Shown here: positions 10,576 to 18,588 of the stretch, in pieces | Numbering within the stretch: the stretch's first letter is position 1 | How the letters are laid out: each line of letters begins with the position of its first letter | Assembly: GCA_019636285.1 (NCBI GenBank) | Contig: JAHBXV010000004.1 | Coordinates: forward strand, 155,835-219,834 | Source: Planctomycetaceae bacterium | Lineage (GTDB): Bacteria; Planctomycetota; Planctomycetia; Planctomycetales; Planctomycetaceae | Direction: 5' to 3' | Length of the DNA: 64,000 nucleotides | Notes under the pieces: model-generated | What the model was told of the DNA's origin: nothing | The model's database searches: none | What the model saw: only the letters and a program-made list of their open reading frames with translations | Program-made: the position numbers and the translations under genes

Positions 10576-11859
10576 TCAGCCCATGTTGAAAATTGTCTCG
10601 ACGTTTCCACGCAGTGTCTGACGGGCGAGCTCGAGGGCTCGATCTTCGGACCAGCCGCGTCCGATCACGAAATCGTCAGCCAGAACCTTGGCGAGCACCT
10701 GCTTGTACATGCGGAACTTCGGCCAGCCGAACTCCAGCTTGTACATGTCGCTGTAGTAGCCGATCTGCTTGTTGGCGGGGACGGCCTGCAAGCGGGCGCG
10801 GCAATCGATTTCGATGTACGCGGGGATGTTCGAGTACCACCAGTGACCGTTGGTGACGACGTTGGGGAAAATCCAGGCGTAGCTGACCAGTTCCATGTTG
10901 CTGGACTGGGCCAGAACCGAGATGGGGAACGTCACCTTGGGAAATGCGTTGAACAATTCCTGGTATTGAATCAGCGAAACGCGCTGATCGAACAGATCCT
11001 GTCCCTGGTAGACACCGTCGCGATAGACCTGCCGATTGACGCCAATCATCAGGTCGAACGGCAGGCCGGTCTCGGCACAATGTTCGGCAAGCGTCCAGAA
11101 GACAAAGCGGCTGATCTGGCCCGATTCATGAGCGGTCAGTGACGCGCCGGCGAGCAGCCGTGAGAAGGCGGATGAGACTTCGTCAGCCGCGACGCGATCG
11201 GGAGAAAACCACGGCGGCAGCGAGATCGCGCAGGCACGAGCCCCCTTCTCGACAAAGTGGCTGAAGAGTTTGCCGACGGCAGACTTCAGAGTTTCGGGAC
11301 CGCGCACATCGACGCCTGTGGCCTTGGCCAATCGCTCGCGCGTGGCGGGCTTAGCGAGGTGGAAGACAAGGTCGTCGGTCCGCAGACACGGGATGTAGCG
11401 AGTGCTGTCAAATCCTTCGAGCGGGTCGTCAAAGTCATTCGTCAGGAATATCTTTTCGAGGCCCGACTTCCGCAGAACTTCGTCTTCCCACGTCGGCTGG
11501 GCCATTTTCTTCGCGGCGGTGTCGTAGAGAGCTTCCCAGTTGTCGACCGTGAGACGATCGTCGGCGAAGCTAAAGAAGTGCTGGCACAGCCGTACGAGCC
11601 AATCGACCTGGATGGTGTTGCCGAGCCGATCGAGTTGCTCGACGAGACGGCCGACTTTGGTTTTCGGATCGAGGCCGGGTTCTTCAATTTGCGACTTGGC
11701 CAGCCCCGAAGAATGAGCCAGCTCGGTGTAGTAGTGATACCCCAGAATGTCGGCAAGCGTCGTCGAGGCGGGGGCGTGGGGATTGATGTGCGTGTGCGGA
11801 TCAATCAGCACGAGGCGATCAATTTCCGCGAACAGACGGCTGGCAAGTTCCAGGGACAT
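10576..11859 (-). CDS. Uronate isomerase, divergent Bh0493-like type
   Basis: A 427-residue amidohydrolase-superfamily protein. The metal-binding HxH motif is in DPHTHINP (residues 20-27). It follows the layout of Bacillus halodurans Bh0493, a divergent uronate isomerase also about 427 residues long: FLTNDFDDP, SLPPWFSPD, PFDLMIGVNRQVY, then a C-terminal NGHWWYSN segment and YYSDMYKLEFGW. Uronate isomerases interconvert glucuronate/fructuronate or galacturonate/tagaturonate. There is no signal peptide, so it acts in the cytoplasm. The resemblance rests on motif recall, so a different sugar-acid substrate is possible. It does not sit in a pectin or uronate operon; its neighbours on the same strand are the FHA-PP2C regulator, about 210 bp downstream, and the cytochrome-WD40 gene upstream. 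Confidence 0.8.
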   Translation of the reverse strand: MSLELASRLFAEIDRLVLIDPHTHINPHAPASTTLADILGYHYYTELAHSSGLAKSQIEEPGLDPKTKVGRLVEQLDRLGNTIQVDWLVRLCQHFFSFADDRLTVDNWEALYDTAAKKMAQPTWEDEVLRKSGLEKIFLTNDFDDPLEGFDSTRYIPCLRTDDLVFHLAKPATRERLAKATGVDVRGPETLKSAVGKLFSHFVEKGARACAISLPPWFSPDRVAADEVSSAFSRLLAGASLTAHESGQISRFVFWTLAEHCAETGLPFDLMIGVNRQVYRDGVYQGQDLFDQRVSLIQYQELFNAFPKVTFPISVLAQSSNMELVSYAWIFPNVVTNGHWWYSNIPAYIEIDCRARLQAVPANKQIGYYSDMYKLEFGWPKFRMYKQVLAKVLADDFVIGRGWSEDRALELARQTLRGNVETIFNMG

Positions 11860-12006
11860 GGAGCACGGACTTCCCGGCTAAAAGACATTCCAAACCACGA
11901 CAGGACCGCGAAAACCGTCCGTTGACGATTATCGAGCCAAACGCCGTAGTCTGGCCGGGAGAGGCCGGGGAATCAAGCTGCAGGAGACAACTCGCCTCGG
12001 GCGGCG

Positions 12007-14910
12007 CTACCGTGCCGCCTGCTGGTCGCTGGGTGGCTTGGGGGGATCGAACTTGAAGAGTTCCTGGGCGTTCGTGCCGTTCCAGACTCGCAGCACGCCG
12101 TCTTCCCCGCCGGCGACAATCAGCGATTCGTCGCGGGAGACGTCGACGGCATACACGAACTCGGCCATGCCCGTGAAGTTGCGGTAGTTGCCGCCGTCGT
12201 TCGAGCGGTGCATCCGCACGTTCTTGTCACCGCTGCCGGAGGCAATGTTGTCGGTAACGCCGATGTATTCGATCGCCGTCACCTGCTTGCCATAGTTGGA
12301 GATCGTCCGGTGCTGTTCGCCGGTTTCGACGTTCCAGATTTTGATGGCGTTGTCGGCCCCGGCGGAAGCAATCCGGCTGTTATCCGACTTGAGCGTCACG
12401 CCGAGGACATGATGGGTGTGGCCTTCGAACGCGCGAATCAACTTGCCATCGGCGACGTTAAACAGCTTGACGAACTTGTCGGCCGCCCCGGAGACGAGCC
12501 AGTTCCCTTCGCGGGAAAACTCGACGCTGAAGACCGTATCGCTATGGGCTTCTTCGATCACTCGGGCGATCGATCGTGACGCGACATCCCACAGGATCAG
12601 TTCGCCGCTGCGTGACGGATCGCCGCCGCCCGTGGCCAGCAGTTTGCCGTCGGGGCTGAAGGCGAGTGCCAGCACACGGCTGATGAACGGCGAATTGCTG
12701 ACGTCGAGCGGTGTTTCCGGGTTTGGACCGAGCACGCCAACAAGCCGCCATGCGGGATCTGCGTCCCACACGGTCAGCTTCGGTTCGGCGGTGATCGAGA
12801 CCAGCCCGCCGGTTGGCGCGAACAGCAGCTTCTGAACGGCCACCCCTTGCTGCAACGTATCAAGCGGCTTGCCGGCTTTCGCGTCGTAGGTACGCACCAC
12901 GCCGTCTTCACCACCGACGGCGAAGAGTCGACCGTTCGGCGAGAACGCGATGGCGGCCAACGGCTTTTCAAACGACGGCAGCGCTGCTTTCGCCTCATTG
13001 AGTTTGGCTGTCGCCTGCTCGGCAGCGGTGTTCTCTGCCGCGTGACGGGCAGTTTCCGCTTGCTGCAATTCCTGCGACGTCTTCAGACCTTGTTCCAACT
13101 GCGTGATCGCGCGGTTAGCCGATTCGACGGCTTCCTTGGCCTTGGTGACCGCTTCGGTTTCTTTGGCGAGAGCCGCGTCGGCGTCGGTCTTCTTCTTTTT
13201 GAGGGCCTCATCGTCCGGCTTATCGGCCAGCTCCTTTGCAGCGGCGTCGACGGCTTCCTTCGCCGTTTGTTCCTTGGGCATGGCTTCCGCAAGGGCCTTG
13301 TCGGCATTGGTCTTGGTTTCCATCGCCTTCTTGAGGCTTTCTTCACGCTCCTTGACCGTCTTCTCCGCCTGCTCCTGAGACGCCTTCGCGAGCGCGGCTC
13401 GCGACTTGGCGACCGTTTCGTTCTCCGTTAGTTGCACGATCCCGCGATCGGCGTCGAAACTTCCTTTCACTTCCGCGAGTTGCTTGCCGTCTGCCAGTTG
13501 CCACAACCGGGCTCGTGATCCGCCGACACCCGCGAGCGCCTGACCATCGGGGCGAACGGCCACAGCCGAGACCGGGGCATCGAGTCCATACGCGCGGACC
13601 TGATTGCCGTTCGCAAGATCCCACAGACGCACGGTGCCGTCCTGGCTGCCGGAAACAAGCTGGGCTCCGGCCGGGGTGACAAGTGCCAACGCGTTCACGG
13701 GGCCGCCGTGTCCCTGGCTGGTGAGAACAGGCTGAACCGGCTGAGCGGGCTGATCTCCCTCGGCAGGCTTCGGCTGATCGAAAGGAACATTCCAGCCGCG
13801 AATCAGGTTGTCAGCATGTCCGGTGAAGACGCGTTTACCATCGACGGCTAGGGCAACACTCAGCACTTCCGCCGGTGTTTCGAGCAAGCCCGATTGGGTA
13901 CCGTCGGCGATCGTCCATTGACGGACGCTCTTGTCGGCCCCCGCTGAAAAGACCATGGTCGATGCGGCGTCAAAGGCGATCGCGCGCACCGCGCCGGCAT
14001 GTCCATTCAGGGCCTTTGCGACGGCGCCATCGCTGGCCTGCAGCAATCGCACGCCGCCGTCCGCGAGTCCGATGGCGTACCATTTTCCATCGGGACTGGC
14101 GGCCACGGCAGTTGGGGGCTGTTCGACAGCCGCATCCAGGCTGCGGACATTGGACGGGCGCTGCCACAGCTTCACAACACGAAATCCGCCCGTGGCCATC
14201 AAATCGCCCGACGGGCTGAACGCCACCGACTGGACGAAGTCGCGGTGCGCGGCGCCGCGCGGGTAGAGCTTCTGGCCGTTCACTTCGACCGTCGCCAGCG
14301 CCGGATCGGTCAGGCGTCCGACATAGTCTCCGACGACGAGGTCATAGACATCGAGTTGGTTGGCGCGGCCGCACGCCACGAACCGATTCCAGGGCGACAG
14401 GGCGAGGCCATAGATGGAGTTGAGATTCTCGGGAATTGACTGCCACGCGATCGATGCGGAGGACTTCGTCTCGCTCGACGTGGCCCCTTCGAGAATCCAC
14501 TGGCGAATGAGGCCGAGCTCTTCGGGAGTGACGGCAGCCGCCGAGACGTTGTTCGGCAGTGGCGGCATGTGCATTTCCGGCGTCATGCTGCGCGCGGCGG
14601 CCGTGTAAACCAGGCTCTTGTCCGGATCTTTCGGAACGACGCCCGGACCCCGCTTGCCCCCCTTCAAAATCGCGGGGATATCCTCGATGTTAAACCGGCT
14701 TTCGCTGATGGCGACGTTATGGCAAGCCGTGCATTTTTCATCGAAGATCGGAACGATGTCCTTGTCGAAGTCGACCGGACGATCGAGTTTGACTTCCGCC
14801 GGCTGAATGCCGGGTTTCGCCTCCTGAGCGAGGGCGAACTGGGGGCATAGCGAAAGACTGGCGACGAGCAGCGTCAGCGGGCGGAGGAAGCGGCGGGACT
14901 GGCAGGGCAT
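12007..14910 (-). CDS. Planctomycete cytochrome C (PSCyt1) plus WD40 protein with coiled-coil insertion
   Basis: A 967-residue exported protein. Signal peptide at residues 1-29 (cleavage near ALA-Q). A c-type haem motif CTACH at 60-64, in a PSCyt1-like domain with a possible Met ligand in MHMPPLP (~114-120). WD40-type repeats follow from about 160 to 485 and resume at about 645 to the C-terminus (for example GSQDGTVRLWDL, SGAADKFVKLFNV, AGADNAIKIWNV). Between the two propeller halves, residues ~497-645 form a long Ala/Lys/Glu-rich coiled coil. Related cytochrome-WD40 proteins are a planctomycete hallmark with no proven function. It is the last gene of a three-gene minus-strand set with the PPC and DUF1549/1553 genes, 91 bp after the PPC gene. 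The coiled coil resembles those in the PPC protein. Confidence 0.92.
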   Translation of the reverse strand: MPCQSRRFLRPLTLLVASLSLCPQFALAQEAKPGIQPAEVKLDRPVDFDKDIVPIFDEKCTACHNVAISESRFNIEDIPAILKGGKRGPGVVPKDPDKSLVYTAAARSMTPEMHMPPLPNNVSAAAVTPEELGLIRQWILEGATSSETKSSASIAWQSIPENLNSIYGLALSPWNRFVACGRANQLDVYDLVVGDYVGRLTDPALATVEVNGQKLYPRGAAHRDFVQSVAFSPSGDLMATGGFRVVKLWQRPSNVRSLDAAVEQPPTAVAASPDGKWYAIGLADGGVRLLQASDGAVAKALNGHAGAVRAIAFDAASTMVFSAGADKSVRQWTIADGTQSGLLETPAEVLSVALAVDGKRVFTGHADNLIRGWNVPFDQPKPAEGDQPAQPVQPVLTSQGHGGPVNALALVTPAGAQLVSGSQDGTVRLWDLANGNQVRAYGLDAPVSAVAVRPDGQALAGVGGSRARLWQLADGKQLAEVKGSFDADRGIVQLTENETVAKSRAALAKASQEQAEKTVKEREESLKKAMETKTNADKALAEAMPKEQTAKEAVDAAAKELADKPDDEALKKKKTDADAALAKETEAVTKAKEAVESANRAITQLEQGLKTSQELQQAETARHAAENTAAEQATAKLNEAKAALPSFEKPLAAIAFSPNGRLFAVGGEDGVVRTYDAKAGKPLDTLQQGVAVQKLLFAPTGGLVSITAEPKLTVWDADPAWRLVGVLGPNPETPLDVSNSPFISRVLALAFSPDGKLLATGGGDPSRSGELILWDVASRSIARVIEEAHSDTVFSVEFSREGNWLVSGAADKFVKLFNVADGKLIRAFEGHTHHVLGVTLKSDNSRIASAGADNAIKIWNVETGEQHRTISNYGKQVTAIEYIGVTDNIASGSGDKNVRMHRSNDGGNYRNFTGMAEFVYAVDVSRDESLIVAGGEDGVLRVWNGTNAQELFKFDPPKPPSDQQAAR

Positions 14911-15001
14911 GTTTGAGCCTCGTGGAAGCGGATGCTCGGGAGGAATTTCGGGTCGGCAAGAATCAGGTCAGTGGGGAGACGCGGACGAGTTCTCGCGGAG
15001 G

Positions 15002-18000
15002 TTATTTCGTGATCTTCAGAGGAATCGGGGCATCGACGGCGGCTGGCCCGTCGAACTCGGACTTAACTCGGATGACAGCATTTTTGATCTCCCCTTCGGG
15101 AGCATCGGCAGCAGCGCGAATCACGAGCTGACCTTCGGACTGATCAGCGGGGATCGTGACCGGATCGGCTGTCAGACCGGTCGCCCCCGGCGGCAGTTCG
15201 AGTGTCAACGTCGCGGGACCGGCAAAGTTATTCTGCCGCTTGACGGTGACCTTCACGCTGATCGATTCTCCCACTTTAACGGCCCCGCCATTGGGAACTT
15301 CGACTGGCAGTGTATACGGGGCGTTCTTGATCGTCAGCACGATCGGAGTGCTGGGGGGAAAGGCGTTGATGCTTTGGGCTTTCGCCGCCTTGTCGGCGTC
15401 CTGAAAGGCTTTTTCTGCCGCGGCTCGCGTTGCCATCGCGGCCTTTTGAGCATCGTCGGTCGCCTTCACGGCGGCTTCCGCGGCAGCAACCGCCTGCTCG
15501 GCATTCTTTGAGTTGGTCTCGGCAACGGTGGCGGCTTCCGTCGCCTTAGTCAGGGCATCCTTCGCGGCGACGACGGCCGCTTGCGCATCGGCCAAGGCTT
15601 TTTCCGCGGCAGCCTTCTCGTCCGCGTTATCGCCCACCTTTTCGAGGGCTTCCTTGGCCTTGGCTTCAGCAGCTTCGGCATCTTTCACGGCCTGCTCAGC
15701 CTTGGTCTTGGCCTCAACCATCGTCTTGGCGTCCGCCTGCGCGGTGGCCAGCGTCTTTTTCGCTTCATCGCGTGCGGTCACCGCTTCGGCGGCCTTCGCC
15801 ATGGCCGCTTTGAGGGCCGCGTCGGAGGCGTCGAACACGGCTTTCAGGCGATCGGCTTTTTGCGGATTCCGTCGATAGGACACCGCTGCCTGGCCAATCA
15901 GGTGCAACTCATAGGTTCCTACCGGCGCGTTCGCGGGGACGAAAATCCGATAGACCTCGCTGGTCGCTTCTTTCGGGATTGGCTTGTTCTCGACCTGCAC
16001 GTTCTGGGGCTGGCCAACGAACGTCGCCGTGACGGCTTCGGCGAAATCATTTCTTCGCGTCAGGGCCAGCGGAACCAGAATTTGCGTGTTGTGATTGGCG
16101 ACGATTTCGTGGACGGGTGTCTTGAGGACGAACGGCGCCGGTTCCTCGATGACCGACAGTCCCAGATGCGAAGCCAGCCGCGCTTGTCCGGGCTGATTGA
16201 CCGGGGCTGACCAGACAACCGTGCCATAACGCGACGGGCGAACAAGTTCTTTTCGGCCAGCCGTCTGGGCCGTTTGCGCGGCAGCCAGAGCGGCGTTCGC
16301 TTCTGCCAACTTCTGCTCGTTCGCCTTGTGAGCTTCACGCGCGGCAACCGCCGCGTCGTCCGCCGTTTTTTTCGCTGCTTCCGTGTCGGCAACTGCCTTC
16401 TTCAGATCTTCGTTGTCCGGTTGATCGGCTGATGCCTTGGCGGCCGCTTCGGCGGCCGTTTTTGCGACCTGAGCAATCTGATCGGCAGCGGTCACCGCCA
16501 TGGCGGCTTTCGCGACTTCGGCAGTCGCAGCAGTCACAGCGGCAGCGGCCGCATTCACTGCGGCGACAAGCGCCGGATCTTCCAGCGTCGTGCGACCGAC
16601 GATCTGAATCTGTCCCGACCAGGCAGGTGCATCCTCGGCGGATTCAAAGACCAGGATGCCCGAGTTCTGCTGCGGACCGAGTTGGATCGGCTTGCACGTT
16701 ACGCCTGGCGGAAGACCTTCCGCGGAAATGTGGATCACAGTGTCGAGCCCGTCCCGGCGGAGTACCACCACGTTCACCGAATCCTGGTCGCCGCGCCGCA
16801 GGCCGAGCGCCCAGGTCGCGCCGAGTTTCTGCCCGGCAGCCACCGGTTGGGACGGGACTGAGACCAGCCGAAAGTCCGGTGCGGCCGGACGCACACTCAA
16901 GTGGTAACGCAGCGAAGGGTCACCCCGGCTGGCGGAATAGCGATCGCGAACCGTCAACTGGTAAACACCATCCGCGGGAACTGCCAGTCTATAGACCGGA
17001 TCGTCACTCAACGTATCGTAGACGAACGGAAGCGGGTTCACGCCGTCGTCATCGACGGCGGCGATTCGCTTAAGTGACTCTTCCTGCTTGTCGTTGACGA
17101 CGACTTGATCGATGAGAAGATACGGATCGGCATCGGACCCGAGGCGATGGGCGGTGACGTCGATCCAGTAGACTTCGCCCGCTTTGGCCGGAAAGCGGAA
17201 AACATCGGTATCGCGTTGAGTTTGAAACAACCCGCTGACCTCGGCGGGCAGCGTGAGCTTCATGGCATTCGCGGGAGCGTCGTTGGGCTCAACTTCAACA
17301 GTCGGTGTGCCGTGGGCAAACGGAATAAAGATCGCGTTCGAGCGGCCGGCGGGCGAATCGAGCGTGTACTGGAACCCGTCTTCAATACTTGATTCCGGAT
17401 GCAGCGGGCGCGAGAGGTCGAGCGATGCCGCGTCGGCTGGCACGGCGACCGAAACGTCGAGCTTTTGCAGGGGACCGTGACGCGAAGCGATGCCGGCATC
17501 CTGACCGCCGGGCAGATTACGGCCATACAACGTGAACGTCTGAGTTGAGCCGGGCACGGCGGCAGCTGGCTGGATCGATTCGATGAACGGCCGCTGGTTG
17601 AGGTCGAGTCGATAGAAATACTCTTCACCGCCGGCATAGACAAAGTCGTAGACCTTCAATCGGTATTCGCCGTCCGAAGGAAGCGTCTGAATCAACAAAG
17701 GATCCTGGCGGACCGTGTTCCGGGCGATTGCCAATCGCTGACCGGAGGGGGCGAAGAGTTCGATCGTCCCGTCGAGTCGCGAGTCGAGACGTTTCCCCCA
17801 GATCTGGGCGACAAACGTCTGCCCGGCCTGGCCCGAAAATTTGAACCAGTCGACATCGGCCCCGCCATTGATCTTGCCGTTAATGATTGTTCCCGGTGTC
17901 GCTTCCTGAGCCTGTTCCGAGAACTGATTCGGCTCGGTCTCCTGAATTTCGGGGGTCGCACCGACGGCGAACGTACGCGGGTTGCTCAAGCCATACAAAC

Positions 18001-18340
18001 CACGCGAGCGAATCTCATACAAGCCGGGTGGAACATCGGCGGCGACGGTCACCGAAAACTGATTCGGGATCGGGACCATCTGTCCGTTTTCGTCGCGCGT
18101 CTTCGCGACAGCTTTCAAGCCCGGATGATCGAACACCAGTTCCGAGAGCTCTTCCGAGTCGGCTGAACTGGTGACATTCACATCGAACGTCGTGCCAACC
18201 TGCCCGCCTGCCGGAAAGACCGCGTAGAGACGGTTCTGCGGAAGCTGTCCCCAGCTAATGGCGGGAAACAGGAGCAAACACCCCATGCCTCCCATCGAAA
18301 ACCAGCGAAGCGCGTGCGAGAACTCGCGGTGGAAACTCAT
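15002..18340 (-). CDS. PPC-domain surface protein with two coiled-coil insertions
   Basis: A 1112-residue protein with an N-terminal signal segment (hydrophobic ~17-31, cleavage near SWG-Q). Two PPC-like beta domains are visible: ETEPNQFSEQAQEA at ~135-250 with the DVDWFKF strand, and VEPNDAPANAMKL at ~348-485 with the DTDVFRF strand. Later beta-rich segments follow. Two long low-complexity helical insertions, ~587-697 and ~828-990, are dominated by Ala, Lys, Glu, Asp and Thr with heptad-like spacing (DQPDNEDLKKAVADTEAAKK; AEKALADAQAAVVAAKDAL). PPC domains usually bind or aid secretion of exported proteins. Genes of this kind commonly sit between DUF1549/1553 and WD40 genes in planctomycetes; exact role unknown. 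The start ATG 18340 directly precedes the export signal. Confidence 0.9.
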   Translation of the reverse strand: MSFHREFSHALRWFSMGGMGCLLLFPAISWGQLPQNRLYAVFPAGGQVGTTFDVNVTSSADSEELSELVFDHPGLKAVAKTRDENGQMVPIPNQFSVTVAADVPPGLYEIRSRGLYGLSNPRTFAVGATPEIQETEPNQFSEQAQEATPGTIINGKINGGADVDWFKFSGQAGQTFVAQIWGKRLDSRLDGTIELFAPSGQRLAIARNTVRQDPLLIQTLPSDGEYRLKVYDFVYAGGEEYFYRLDLNQRPFIESIQPAAAVPGSTQTFTLYGRNLPGGQDAGIASRHGPLQKLDVSVAVPADAASLDLSRPLHPESSIEDGFQYTLDSPAGRSNAIFIPFAHGTPTVEVEPNDAPANAMKLTLPAEVSGLFQTQRDTDVFRFPAKAGEVYWIDVTAHRLGSDADPYLLIDQVVVNDKQEESLKRIAAVDDDGVNPLPFVYDTLSDDPVYRLAVPADGVYQLTVRDRYSASRGDPSLRYHLSVRPAAPDFRLVSVPSQPVAAGQKLGATWALGLRRGDQDSVNVVVLRRDGLDTVIHISAEGLPPGVTCKPIQLGPQQNSGILVFESAEDAPAWSGQIQIVGRTTLEDPALVAAVNAAAAAVTAATAEVAKAAMAVTAADQIAQVAKTAAEAAAKASADQPDNEDLKKAVADTEAAKKTADDAAVAAREAHKANEQKLAEANAALAAAQTAQTAGRKELVRPSRYGTVVWSAPVNQPGQARLASHLGLSVIEEPAPFVLKTPVHEIVANHNTQILVPLALTRRNDFAEAVTATFVGQPQNVQVENKPIPKEATSEVYRIFVPANAPVGTYELHLIGQAAVSYRRNPQKADRLKAVFDASDAALKAAMAKAAEAVTARDEAKKTLATAQADAKTMVEAKTKAEQAVKDAEAAEAKAKEALEKVGDNADEKAAAEKALADAQAAVVAAKDALTKATEAATVAETNSKNAEQAVAAAEAAVKATDDAQKAAMATRAAAEKAFQDADKAAKAQSINAFPPSTPIVLTIKNAPYTLPVEVPNGGAVKVGESISVKVTVKRQNNFAGPATLTLELPPGATGLTADPVTIPADQSEGQLVIRAAADAPEGEIKNAVIRVKSEFDGPAAVDAPIPLKITK

Positions 18341-18486
18341 GGCAGGAATCCTTGCGGCAGACTGCGCGTCTAGCCAACTGTCATCCGAGGTGTTGAGCGT
18401 GCAGGCATTCGGCGGGGGAGTCGGCGGGGAGGCAGCATCGATCCATCGGGTAGCGGGAGTCGTGTTCTGTCAGGGGCTTGCTTTTC

Positions 18487-18561
18487 GTGTGCCACTGGCA
18501 CCGCCAGTGCGCCTTGAGTCTTTGATCCACAAAATTGCACTGGCGGGAGACAGTGGCACAC
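18487..18561. repeat. Dispersed palindrome, family 1 (copy a)
   Basis: Left arm GTGTGCCACTGGC-ACC-GCCAGTGC and right arm GCACTGGCGGGAGACAGTGG-CACAC flank a short centre, so the two arms are inverted copies of each other and each arm is itself partly palindromic. It lies in the 248-bp gap between the DUF1549/1553 and PPC genes. Related copies are at 26110-26185, 43423-43449 and 57306-57378. Confidence 0.85.
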
Positions 18562-18588
18562 ACCCGAATCCTGAACATTGATGGAGCA

